64,000 nucleotides of DNA from Streptantibioticus cattleyicolor NRRL 8057 = DSM 46488 (lineage in GTDB: Bacteria > Actinomycetota > Actinomycetes > Streptomycetales > Streptomycetaceae), in the NCBI RefSeq assembly GCF_000240165.1, contig NC_017586.1, positions 2,914,001 to 2,978,000 on the forward strand, given 5' to 3'. The notes beneath the pieces were generated by a model. It did no database searches. It saw nothing but the letters and a program-made list of their open reading frames with translations, and was not told the DNA's origin. How positions within the stretch are numbered: the first letter of the stretch is position 1; each line of letters opens with the position of its first letter. This document shows positions 16,142 through 23,731 of this stretch, in pieces. The position numbers and the translations under genes are program-made.

Positions 16142-18381
16142 GTGTTCTCCAGGGGTTCGTCGTCGGCCTGGCCGACCGGGGCATGGGCGGGAAGGAGGAA
16201 TAGGTTGCCGCGCAAGGACTCCTCCAGCAGCGGCGGAGCCGTCAGCGCGGCAGGCTCCGCGCTCTCTCGCCGCCGGCGGCGGTCGGCGTCGACCGCCGCA
16301 CGGACGGTGTGAGCGTGCCGCTCCCACGGCTGCGGCATCGCCGCAGGCGCCGGGACGGCATCAGGCTGCGGCCGGTCTGCGGCCGCCGCCTGGGCCCGCG
16401 CATGCTCGCGCGAGCGGGCGGCCCGGTCCTTCTTCCCGGCCTGGCTCGGCCAGGCCGCGACCGGGGTGACCGAGCCCAGCAGCTTCAGCAGGACCGGCAG
16501 CAGCTCGGCGTCCGAGCGCGGGGCCAGCCCGGCCCGCCGGACCTCCGCGAGCAGGTCAGCCGCAGTCTTGTCCGAGAACGCCGGGACCTCGCCCTCGGGC
16601 GGCAGCCCATTCCACCGCAGCGTGTGCCAGACCTGGTGATCGTCGGGGTCCTGGAAGAACACGGTGCGTCGGTCGCGCCGGTCGCTGGAGACGGCCCACT
16701 TGCCCGCGTGCCGGCCGCCGCGCTGCGACGGCAGCAGATAGCGCGGCTCGTCGAGAACCGGAGCGTGATACCAAAGGCCAAGGATCTTCACCCCGCGACG
16801 CGGGTGGATCTTGACGTGGTGCCGGCGAAGCAGCCGGTAGTAGAGCTCCGGCTCGGGGATCCGCAACGAGAAACCACCCTGCTGCATCGCCGCGGCGAAC
16901 AGCGAGTTCGGGCTGTGCCGCTCGCCCGGCCCCCAGGCCGGGGAGTACTCGCCCAACTCCCTGACCTGCCAGACCTGGACGATCCAGGTGGCGATCAGGT
17001 GTTCCATCTGGGAGAACGTCAGCACCGCGTCCGCCTCCGGGTCGTTTCCGCGGTCCGCGACGTCCGTTCCGGTGAACCCGAGAAGGTGCTCGAACAGCAG
17101 CGTCTTGAATGCGGAGAACGCGCGCTCGACGGCGAACTTGTCGGTCGGACGCAGAGCCCGGGCGGGCAGAACGTTGCAGCCCAACTCGCGCTCAGATGCC
17201 ACCAGTTCGTGGCTCTTGTAGGGGCCTCCGTGGTCGGTGGTGACCGTCTCGGGGGTGAAGAACGGCAGGGCGGCGACCTCGTGACCGGCGAACTCGGCCA
17301 CGATCTCGGCGGGGACGCCGGGATAGGGCCAGGCCATCTCCTCGCCCCAGCCCAGGCGCATCGGCAGCGGCAGCATCACGTCCCGCAGGAGCATGGCGAC
17401 GTCGACCGACTGATCCGCCTGCGGGGTGAGCCGGAACGCGGGGGCCGAGTGTGTGAACAGGTCCAGGCCGAGCGTCAGCGTCGCGCTCACCGGCTCCCCG
17501 AACACCGACTCGCGCAGCTTGACCGGCAGCGGAGTGGAGTCCAGCGCCAGAACCTGACCCGGCCGGTGGACCACCACCCTGCCCCGGACGCCCGCCTCCT
17601 CGGCCGCCGCGGCCGACCGCAGGTAACGCTGCCGGCCGCCCTGCGGCCCGAACCACTCCCGCCAGACCGCGGCCAGCGTGTCCCAGCCGGGGACCTTTTC
17701 GATCGGGAAGTCGGGAAACCGCTCCGCGACGTACTGGTGCAGCAGACGGTGCTTCGCGCTCATGCTGATCCGCGAACGGCCCTGGCACTCCTTGTGGACT
17801 GCGAAGACCGCCTCGCGGATCTCCGGGGTGATGCTGCGGCGCGGACCGCGCCGCCGGGTCCACCGGCCGTCCGCGCAGGCCGCCAGCAGGTCCTGCGGCG
17901 CGACCGTGGACAGTCCCTGGAGCGTGCGTAGTCCCAGCCCGGCAAGTCCCAGCATCGCCGCCTCGCCGGCGGGCAGGGCCTTCAACTCGGCGACCTTCGC
18001 CCGCCGTCGCTCGGTCAGCGTCGTCGTTGCGGGATCGTAGGCGGGCCGCGGCTCGCCGGGCCGGGCCAAGGCCGCGGTCCCCTCTCGGAACCCGGTCACC
18101 GCCTCCCGGACGTGCTCGGCCCGCAGCCGGGCCCGCCGCAGCTGGTCCTCCGTCAGATCCGCCGGGCCCGCGGGCTGGACGCCCGCGGCCGGTGCGGGCG
18201 CGGGCCGTCCCGGCCGGGCATCGCGATGGTTGACCAGCCAGGCGAACGAGCGGACCTCCGTCCGGCCCTCCTCGCAGGCCAGCGTCAGCCGCCCGAACTG
18301 CGGCTCGATCCCGGTGACCGTCCACTCGACGCCGTTCAGCACCACCCGCGCGCCCGCCGCCAGGTCGAACGACCGCATCAC
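16138..18381 (-). CDS. tnsB: TnsB/TniA-like DDE transposase
   Basis: A 747-residue protein of the retroviral-integrase-like (rve) transposase superfamily with a Mu-type C-terminal domain. The predicted catalytic triad is D281 (VLALDSTPLP), D383 (TVTTDHGGPY) and E419 (FAVERAFSAF). Helix-turn-helix-like segments (~120-250) precede the core and would bind the end repeats. It performs 3'-end cleavage and strand transfer. It overlaps tnsA upstream and tnsC downstream, so the three are translated together. Confidence 0.88.
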   Translation of the reverse strand: MMRSFDLAAGARVVLNGVEWTVTGIEPQFGRLTLACEEGRTEVRSFAWLVNHRDARPGRPAPAPAAGVQPAGPADLTEDQLRRARLRAEHVREAVTGFREGTAALARPGEPRPAYDPATTTLTERRRAKVAELKALPAGEAAMLGLAGLGLRTLQGLSTVAPQDLLAACADGRWTRRRGPRRSITPEIREAVFAVHKECQGRSRISMSAKHRLLHQYVAERFPDFPIEKVPGWDTLAAVWREWFGPQGGRQRYLRSAAAAEEAGVRGRVVVHRPGQVLALDSTPLPVKLRESVFGEPVSATLTLGLDLFTHSAPAFRLTPQADQSVDVAMLLRDVMLPLPMRLGWGEEMAWPYPGVPAEIVAEFAGHEVAALPFFTPETVTTDHGGPYKSHELVASERELGCNVLPARALRPTDKFAVERAFSAFKTLLFEHLLGFTGTDVADRGNDPEADAVLTFSQMEHLIATWIVQVWQVRELGEYSPAWGPGERHSPNSLFAAAMQQGGFSLRIPEPELYYRLLRRHHVKIHPRRGVKILGLWYHAPVLDEPRYLLPSQRGGRHAGKWAVSSDRRDRRTVFFQDPDDHQVWHTLRWNGLPPEGEVPAFSDKTAADLLAEVRRAGLAPRSDAELLPVLLKLLGSVTPVAAWPSQAGKKDRAARSREHARAQAAAADRPQPDAVPAPAAMPQPWERHAHTVRAAVDADRRRRRESAEPAALTAPPLLEESLRGNLFLLPAHAPVGQADDEPLENT

Positions 18382-19223
18382 AGGCCGCCGACGCGAGTGG
18401 GCCAGACCAGCGAAGTGTCGCCGAGCGGCCGGCCCAGATCGACACCCAGGCGCCGGTGCCAGAGCAGATGCGTCGCGTGCGCGCGGGCGACAACCGGCAG
18501 CCTGGTCGCCGCCACCAGCTCACCGAACCGCATCGGCGCCGATGCCAGCAACTCTCCCTCCAGACCGAGCCGGTCCGGCAACGGACGACGCTGCGACGAC
18601 AGATGGTCCAGGCCGGTCAGCACGTGCTCCCGCCAGCCGGCCACCACCGAATAGCCCCAGCCGCAGGCCGCCGCTGCCTCCCGGGCCGCGGCGAACTTCA
18701 GCCGGTCCTCCGGCTTGATCAGCCGCTCCGGGCGGACGTCGAAGAGCCAGATCCTCCCGTCCGGCATCACCGCCAGGAAGTCCGGAACATGGCGCGACCG
18801 TCCTCCCTGGTGTTCGAAGTCCAGCTCGAACGGCTGGGGCAGGACCTCCAGGACGCCGACGAAGTCCAGCGCGAGCAGCAGGCGCTGTTCCTCCAGCGAC
18901 TCGAAGCCGTGGTGTCGCCCCGTGGAGACCATGAACTGCAGGCCCGGCCGGTGTCCCTGGCGAGAGCGCCACGTGAACTTCCGCACCGGCCGCGACGCCG
19001 ACACCGGAGCCGAGGCCATGTTCCCCAACGGCCACGAGATCTCCGTCCCGCCGACCAGCCACGTACCGACCCAGCGACGCAGCCAGCCATCGGCCAGCCG
19101 AAGACGATCCCGCTCGGCGGCATCACCTGCGTACGCCACCAGCAGATCGTCCACGCCGCACACATCGGACCCGATCAAGGTCCCAGCCGAAGAACCCACC
19201 CGTACACAGCACCACGGCCACAC
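18378..19223 (-). CDS. tnsA: TnsA-like endonuclease subunit
   Basis: The TnsA-like core is GFESLEEQRLLLALDF (catalytic Glu), then RHVPDFLAVMPDGRIWLFDVRPERLI. This holds the Asp (PDF) and a DVR where Tn7 TnsA has QVK-type residues. TnsA nicks the 5' ends so that the element leaves by cut-and-paste; elements lacking it (Tn5053) form cointegrates. The frame is open from 19223, but the conserved part begins near MASAPVSASRPVRKF, so an internal start at 19019 (213 residues) is quite possible. The Lys-to-Arg change at the last catalytic position is unusual relative to Tn7. It overlaps tnsB by 4 bp. Confidence 0.75.
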   Translation of the reverse strand: MWPWCCVRVGSSAGTLIGSDVCGVDDLLVAYAGDAAERDRLRLADGWLRRWVGTWLVGGTEISWPLGNMASAPVSASRPVRKFTWRSRQGHRPGLQFMVSTGRHHGFESLEEQRLLLALDFVGVLEVLPQPFELDFEHQGGRSRHVPDFLAVMPDGRIWLFDVRPERLIKPEDRLKFAAAREAAAACGWGYSVVAGWREHVLTGLDHLSSQRRPLPDRLGLEGELLASAPMRFGELVAATRLPVVARAHATHLLWHRRLGVDLGRPLGDTSLVWPTRVGGL

Positions 19224-19290
19224 ACTTCAGCGCTGCCAGAGACCGCACATGACCACTACGCAACGTGACCCGACCGGGCCCCCGACCGGC

Positions 19291-19337
19291 GCTCGCAAAC
19301 TACAGCTCGGATTCGCAATCTATCGATCGGAGTCACA
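19291..19337. repeat. Right end of Tn7-like element
   Basis: The outer 30 bp (19308-19337) are the inverted copy of the left terminus and end AGTCACA. Inverted AGTTTGCGA-type units lie at 19293-19301 (exact) and 19313-19321 (AGATTGCGA). Two sites here against three on the left give the element a polarity, as in Tn7. Confidence 0.8.
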
Positions 19338-19342
19338 CCACG
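19338..19342. repeat. Target-site duplication, right copy (CCACG)
   Basis: Identical to 12797-12801; it abuts the AGTCACA end directly. Confidence 0.85.
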
Positions 19343-19443
19343 GCAGACGTCTCTCCCCGGGAAACGACTACGCACTTCGGCACACCGCATGCCAACGTAC
19401 GGGTGTTGGGAAAACCGCAGGTCAACGAAGGGATCGTCCAACC

Positions 19444-19785
19444 GTGAACGCCTCCGCCACCCTCTTGCCCGTCGTCGTCCACCCGGCCGTGGAAGACCGT
19501 CACTGGCTCTCCGCCGACCACAGCGCGGGCCCGGTGCTCGACCTCCTCGACGCCCTCGGTTGGGCGATCGTCGACACCCCGGAGGCCAACGTCCACGCTA
19601 CGAGCCCGGACGGTCGCGTCTACGTCGGCTGGCTCCCCGAGGACACCGCCGCCTGGAAGCGCGGCGTCGTCTGGCAGGTCCGGGTCCAGCCCACCGAAGG
19701 CGACCCGTGGGTTCAGGAGTTCGGCCTCCTCACTCCTTCCGAGGCCGTTGCCGGATTCATCGCCGCCCTCGTCGCCCACCGCTAA
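19444..19785 (+). CDS. DUF317-type protein, single domain
   Basis: A 113-residue protein with one clear DUF317 unit: HWLSADHSAGPVLDLLDALG, ATSPDGRVYVGWLPED and a closing helix TPSEAVAGFIAALVA. Function is unknown. It is a shorter relative of the two-unit protein at 10913-11857, and both sit in the same element. The Tn7-like transposon inserted ~100 bp upstream and may have separated it from its original promoter. A GTG start. Confidence 0.75.
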   Translation: MNASATLLPVVVHPAVEDRHWLSADHSAGPVLDLLDALGWAIVDTPEANVHATSPDGRVYVGWLPEDTAAWKRGVVWQVRVQPTEGDPWVQEFGLLTPSEAVAGFIAALVAHR

Positions 19786-19825
19786 CCGCACAAACCGCTT
19801 GCCGCCCGTAACCGAGGAACCCACC

Positions 19826-20098
19826 ATGTCGTTTCGCGCTCCGCTCACCAACCATCACGCCGACGGCACCGACTGCCCGGCGGACCACAAGCACACCAGC
19901 TCCGGTAAGCCGCTCCATCCCGACTGCCCCGGTCGCGCATACACGCAGGCCATCTGCTCGTGCGGCGGCTGGGAGATGAAGCAGTCCGGCAAGGGCTACG
20001 TCAACGAGAGCCGCAAGCGGCACCTCGCCCAACACAGGCACGTCAGCCCCGCCGCGTCGCCCGTACTGCGCGACGTACTCCCCTTCAACATGCGCTGA
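19826..20098 (+). CDS. Small His/Cys-rich hypothetical protein
   Basis: A 90-residue protein after a GAGGAAC ribosome site. It contains TDCPADHKH, HPDCPGRAY and ICSCGGWEM plus a His-rich C-terminus (RHLAQHRHV), suggesting one small zinc-binding fold. Similar short Cys/His proteins are frequent on Streptomyces plasmids; their roles are unknown. It lies in a run of small rightward genes up to 21379. Confidence 0.6.
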   Translation: MSFRAPLTNHHADGTDCPADHKHTSSGKPLHPDCPGRAYTQAICSCGGWEMKQSGKGYVNESRKRHLAQHRHVSPAASPVLRDVLPFNMR

Positions 20099-20145
20099 CG
20101 TTCCACCGCCCCTTCCCCGCACCGTCCTGCTCCCCGGAGGTTCCC

Positions 20146-20358
20146 GTGCCCCACTACCTGACCGTCGGCCACCTGCTCCGCCAGCTCCAGGCTCTTGACC
20201 CCAACCTGCCGATCCGCCTCGCCATCAACCCCGACTTCCCCTTCACCCACTACCTGGGGGCAGAGGTCATCGTCCGGGATGGCAAGGCGTTCATCGCCGA
20301 CGACGGCCAGGAGGGCTACCTCCCGCCAGCGGTCAGCGACGCCCTCGCCTGGGCCTGA
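20146..20358 (+). CDS. Small hypothetical protein
   Basis: A 70-residue protein with a GGAGG ribosome site 5 bp before its GTG. The sequence (TVGHLLRQLQALDPNLPIRL, then FIADDGQEGYLPP) resembles many short phage and plasmid proteins that begin TVGELIEALKKLDPD and are of unknown function. It is acidic and soluble, with no membrane segment. Confidence 0.6.
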   Translation: MPHYLTVGHLLRQLQALDPNLPIRLAINPDFPFTHYLGAEVIVRDGKAFIADDGQEGYLPPAVSDALAWA

Positions 20359-20440
20359 CCCGTCCCACGAACACGCCCCGGAGGACCCCATCTCGTCACG
20401 ATCACACCTCCTTCCACTACACGGCCTCGCCGTACGCCCC

Positions 20441-20770
20441 ATGCCGAGCGACGTTCGCGGCGCGGTGGTCGAGCGCGTCTCCGCCCTGCCCGACGGACCG
20501 CTCGACGTCACCTGGCTTGCCGCTGGAACCCCGAGACTCCCCCTTGGTCGCATTCGCCTTTCCTGGGAGCAAGCCTCCCTCGCAGGCTGGGACGTCACCG
20601 CCCACCTGGGCCTGGCCACCACCGAGGTGCATCTCGCCTCCTGGCCTGCCGCCCCGGATGACTGGCCGCGCCTGGTCCGTCCGACCATCCACGAGGTGCT
20701 CGGCCTGTGCGCCGCCCTGGCGGTCGCGACCGCCGCCCTCGACCTCTCGAATCGCCTCGCCCAGGTCTGA
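20441..20770 (+). CDS. Small hypothetical protein
   Basis: A 109-residue protein of unrecognised family ending just before a strong hairpin terminator. The C-terminal helix (EVLGLCAALAVATAALDL) is hydrophobic but probably too short and mixed for a firm membrane call. The start is uncertain: ATG at 20441 lacks a clear ribosome site, and the GGAGG ~60 bp upstream has no ATG/GTG behind it. Confidence 0.4.
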   Translation: MPSDVRGAVVERVSALPDGPLDVTWLAAGTPRLPLGRIRLSWEQASLAGWDVTAHLGLATTEVHLASWPAAPDDWPRLVRPTIHEVLGLCAALAVATAALDLSNRLAQV

Positions 20771-20782
20771 GCGAAACCGCAG

Positions 20783-20819
20783 AAGGCCGCCCCGCGCCCA
20801 TCAGGCAACGGGCGGCCTT
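20783..20819 (+). terminator. Hairpin terminator
   Basis: AAGGCCGCCC at 20783-20792 pairs perfectly with GGGCGGCCTT at 20810-20819 across a 17-nt loop, 12 bp after the preceding stop. It ends the run of small rightward genes. Confidence 0.7.
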
Positions 20820-20876
20820 GCCGTACGTCCAGCCGCGCGTTGCGTACGCTCATCCCCGACGAAGGAGGAGGACACG

Positions 20877-21113
20877 ATGGCCGACGACCAGCAGCTCTGG
20901 GGGTATCAGGAGGTTGCCGCCCACCTGGGCATCAGCGTCCCCGCCGCCCGCAGCCGAAGGAGCCGGGGCAGCCTGCCCGCGCCCGACGACACCACCGTGC
21001 CGGACCGGCCCCGTTGGAGGCCAGCCACGTTCCAGAGTTGGAAACCGGTCGGCCGAGGATTCCGCAGCGACTTGCACAGCATCCCCGCGCACGGGATCAA
21101 GCCGTCCAGCTGA
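20877..21113 (+). CDS. Small MerR/Xis-like helix-turn-helix protein
   Basis: A 78-residue protein behind a strong GGAGGAGGA ribosome site. WGYQEVAAHLGISVPAARSR is a winged helix-turn-helix of the excisionase/MerR type used to read short DNA sites. The basic C-terminal part (RPRWRPATFQSWKPVGRG) fits the wing. It may be a recombination-directionality or copy-control factor, or a small regulator. Confidence 0.65.
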   Translation: MADDQQLWGYQEVAAHLGISVPAARSRRSRGSLPAPDDTTVPDRPRWRPATFQSWKPVGRGFRSDLHSIPAHGIKPSS

Positions 21114-21139
21114 CCGGTGCTCGTGCCCGCCCGTAGGCT
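21110..21139 (+). promoter_or_regulatory. Putative promoter giving a leaderless transcript
   Basis: A CTGACC -35-like box at 21110-21115 and TAGGCT -10 at 21134-21139 with 18-bp spacing lie 6 bp before the ATG at 21146. No ribosome site is present, which fits a leaderless mRNA, common in Streptomyces. Confidence 0.4.
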
Positions 21140-21145
21140 GCGGCC

Positions 21146-21379
21146 ATGACGTCCGATTCGCCGATGCCGTCCCCGCCGTTCCCTTCGCCCGACAACGCTG
21201 CGCTCCGGGTAGTCGTCGGCAACGCCATCGCATCAGTCCGCAACGGTGAAGCCTCGGTGGAGGAGGCGATCCTCCACGCCGCCGTCCACGGCTGGTACGA
21301 GGGTCATATCCAGGGCGAGGATGAGTGCCCCGGCTGCGACTTCCGGGGTGGGCTGCCCAAGAACAGCAACCGCGGCTGA
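21146..21379 (+). CDS. Small hypothetical protein with CxxC
   Basis: A 77-residue protein, apparently leaderless. The middle (VVGNAIASVRNGEASVEEAI, AVHGWYEGHIQGEDECPGCD) contains helices and a single CPGC. The family is not recognised. It ends 11 bp before a perfect 40-bp palindrome that probably terminates it and the convergent gene. Confidence 0.5.
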   Translation: MTSDSPMPSPPFPSPDNAALRVVVGNAIASVRNGEASVEEAILHAAVHGWYEGHIQGEDECPGCDFRGGLPKNSNRG

Positions 21380-21390
21380 CCGTCCTGCAC

Positions 21391-21430
21391 GCCGAGGAGC
21401 GCCACCGACATGTCGGTGGCGCTCCTCGGC
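21391..21430. terminator. Perfect 40-bp palindrome, bidirectional terminator
   Basis: A 20-bp arm (21391-21410) is followed directly by its exact complement (21411-21430), with ACATGT at the centre. It lies between convergent genes ending at 21379 and 21449. In RNA it gives a very stable hairpin in either direction. Confidence 0.75.
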
Positions 21431-21448
21431 GTTTGGTACTTCGCTCGT

Positions 21449-21880
21449 CTAGTCCAGGTAGGTGCCGGCGAAGGCCCCATCGAAGCCGAGCGCGGCGAGG
21501 CCCTGCTCGACGCTGGGGTACGTCGTCCCGTCCGGGGTGGCGATCAGGGCGTCGAAGTCGGCCCGGCTGATCTCGGGTTCGAGCCACTGGTTGCTGCACC
21601 GGCACACGATCCAGACGTTGCGGCTGTGGTTGATGAGCAGCCAGTCGCGCCGGGCGCGGCAGGCCGTGCACATGACCGGGATTCCGCGGAGGGCCAGCTC
21701 GCGCGGGTGGCTGAGGCAGCGTGTCGCGCCGGGGCCGCTGGGCGGCTGCGTCTCGTACGCGAGTTGCAGCAGGGGATCGGTGTCGGCGGGGATGACGGGC
21801 ACGACGGGTGTCGGCTCTGCGGGTCGGTCGGTGGTTCTGAGCATGAGCGTCATCTCCCGGTCGGGTCGTTCTGTTTGCAT
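21449..21880 (-). CDS. Hypothetical zinc-ribbon-like protein
   Basis: A 143-residue protein. The region from ~55 to ~95 holds CLSH, then MCTACRARRDW and IVCRCSNQW, a likely zinc ribbon. A short helical domain (RADFDALIATPDGTTYPSVE) follows. It lies downstream of the relaxase on the same strand and ends at the shared palindrome. Its own function is unknown. Confidence 0.55.
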   Translation of the reverse strand: MQTERPDREMTLMLRTTDRPAEPTPVVPVIPADTDPLLQLAYETQPPSGPGATRCLSHPRELALRGIPVMCTACRARRDWLLINHSRNVWIVCRCSNQWLEPEISRADFDALIATPDGTTYPSVEQGLAALGFDGAFAGTYLD

Positions 21881-21958
21881 CCGTAACAGCCGGTAGAACC
21901 GGTTGTCCAGGGGTTTACCGAGTCCGGCAGGCCGGTTGGCCGGCCTGCCGGACGCTGG

Positions 21959-23731
21959 TCAGCGGCGTGGTGTGCGGTTGCGCGGGTTGGTGGCGGTGGG
22001 CGGGGCTGCGGCCGTGGGTGCCGTCCGGTTGCTGCTGCGGTTGGTCGAGGTCTTGGGCTGGCTGGTGCCGGCCTGCGGGCGGCGGGGTGCTTCGCCGGGG
22101 TGAGCGGGGAGCTGGGCGAGACGGCGTAGCCGCCAGACCAGGACGTCGTTCACGTCCTCGGCGGTGTCGAGTTCGCGCAAGTCGATGGCTTGCTGCAGGA
22201 GGGACTTGGGGTCGTGGCCTGCTTTCTCGGCCTGGGCGAGGGTGGCGGTGAGGGCATCGGTCTTCATTGACGCGTTGTCTGCTCGTAGGCCAGCTTCGGG
22301 CAGGGCGTCACGGATGGTGGCCTCGTGAGTTCGGCGTTCGGCTTCGGGCAGGGCACGGCCTTGGTCGCGCAGTGCCTGCATCGGTGTGGCGGCGGCCTGA
22401 CGGTAGGCGGCTCGAAGATGCTCGGCGGCCTGTCGGGAGGCATGGGCCTGCTGGGCATGGCCGCGGGCGGAGTGCCAGCGGGCGGCGGCCAGGGCGACCA
22501 GGACCAGGGTGGAGACGAGCATGGCGGTGGTGCCGCCGTCTTCCCCCCGGCCGAGAGCGCTGCCGGCCTGGACGATGCCCCGGGCCGCCGCGCGCACCGC
22601 GCGGGTATCGGCGCGTTCTGCCCGGACGTGGCTGCGGGTGGCTCGCTCGAAGGCACGGGCGGCGGCGCCCAGCTCGGCGCGAGTCGCAGCCGGGGAGGTC
22701 TGGGCGATCGCGTCCAGGAGTTCGCCGACCGCCGGGAGCTGGGCGACGGCCTCGTCACCGTCCCCGTCCAGCGCGGCAGCGGCGCGCTCGGCCACGCCGG
22801 TGGCGGTGCGCCGTGCTCGGGCGGGCCGTGACCAGTCGGTTCGGCTGCCGCCGTCGGCAGTCAGCGGTTCTTCGTCGCTCTTTCCGTCGGCCAGTCGGCG
22901 ACGGATCTTCGGGAGGGAGAGGTCTGGAGCGAGGGTCGAGCCCGAGAACCAGATGGGTTCGCCTGCGGCGTTGCGGTCTCCGGGCAGAGCGACCTTGTAG
23001 CCTCGCAGGTCCCCGGAGGGCAGGGCTACGGTCTGGACGCGCAGCCCCGCCTCGCGCAGGCGCGCGAAGAACTCGTTCTCGTCGGCGGCCCCGGCAACGG
23101 CCTGGCGGACCGCGTCGCGGAGGGTTTCCCGGGAGGGCTCTGGGCGGCCGGTGCGCTCGGCCTTGAATCGCTCGGCGCTGGTGGGTGTCTTCGCCCCTGT
23201 ACCGTCGCCGGGCTTGAGCCTGCGGAGCCCCATCTCCGGCTCGATCCGCCGGCACTCGGCCTGGGCCTTCTTGAAGTCGTAGTTCATCCGGGGGCGGCGA
23301 AGGTCACCGCGGACCATGGTGGCCACGATGTGGATGTGGTCGTCGGCGTGTCGGACGGCGACCCAGCGGCAGCCGTCCGGGTCGCCTTCGGGGGCGAGGT
23401 TGACGGCGTGGACCAGGCGGCGGGCAACAGTGTTCCACTCGGCGTCGGTCAGAATCCGGTCACCGGGGTCGGTGCGGACCGAACAGTGCCAGACGTGCTC
23501 GGCCGGTGCCTTGGCGCCGGCCTGCTTGACCCGCAGGTCCAAAGCGGCGGCGAGGCGGGCGAGGGTGGCCTTGGGGTCGGGGTCGGGGCTGGTGTCGCGT
23601 CCGGGGTCGGGGGCGAAGCCGTCCCAGCTCCCGACGAGGTGGGCGTCGATGTGTTCGTCGCGTTTGCCGGGGCCGTACAGGTAGACGAGGAGGCCGTGGG
23701 TCCGTGAACCGCGTCGGATCTTGGGCACCAT
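21959..23731 (-). CDS. Relaxase / mobilisation nuclease
   Basis: A 590-residue protein. The N-terminal ~230 residues are a MobA/VirD2-type relaxase. The three-histidine motif is H128, H132 and H134 (RHADDHIHIVATMVR), with a preceding HCSVR strand at ~82. The Tyr used to attack oriT is probably Y18 or Y19-region (LLVYLYG). The C-terminal half is helical and Ala/Arg-rich with an AARGHAQQAHASRQAAEHL segment, and the tail is basic. It nicks oriT and pilots single-stranded DNA to the coupling protein. It abuts mobC by 1 bp. Confidence 0.85.
   Translation of the reverse strand: MVPKIRRGSRTHGLLVYLYGPGKRDEHIDAHLVGSWDGFAPDPGRDTSPDPDPKATLARLAAALDLRVKQAGAKAPAEHVWHCSVRTDPGDRILTDAEWNTVARRLVHAVNLAPEGDPDGCRWVAVRHADDHIHIVATMVRGDLRRPRMNYDFKKAQAECRRIEPEMGLRRLKPGDGTGAKTPTSAERFKAERTGRPEPSRETLRDAVRQAVAGAADENEFFARLREAGLRVQTVALPSGDLRGYKVALPGDRNAAGEPIWFSGSTLAPDLSLPKIRRRLADGKSDEEPLTADGGSRTDWSRPARARRTATGVAERAAAALDGDGDEAVAQLPAVGELLDAIAQTSPAATRAELGAAARAFERATRSHVRAERADTRAVRAAARGIVQAGSALGRGEDGGTTAMLVSTLVLVALAAARWHSARGHAQQAHASRQAAEHLRAAYRQAAATPMQALRDQGRALPEAERRTHEATIRDALPEAGLRADNASMKTDALTATLAQAEKAGHDPKSLLQQAIDLRELDTAEDVNDVLVWRLRRLAQLPAHPGEAPRRPQAGTSQPKTSTNRSSNRTAPTAAAPPTATNPRNRTPRR

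Larger units (their letters stand above)
12802..19337. mobile_element. Complete minimal Tn7-like transposon (tnsA-tnsB-tnsC-tniQ)
   Basis: A 6,536-bp element bounded by 30-bp terminal inverted repeats (25 of 30 matching) that begin TGTGACT and end AGTCACA, flanked by a CCACG duplication. It encodes, right to left, a TnsA-like endonuclease, a TnsB/TniA DDE transposase, a TnsC/TniB ATPase and a TniQ protein, with overlaps joining the first three. Extra AGTTTGCGA-type repeats lie inside both ends (three left, two right). There is no cargo and no CRISPR-Cas. It inserted into a divergent intergenic region of the host element. Confidence 0.9.

Noticed and set aside
12802-19337. CRISPR array or Cas genes associated with the Tn7-like element
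   Set aside because: No regularly spaced direct repeats with spacers and no Cas motifs are present in the element or window.
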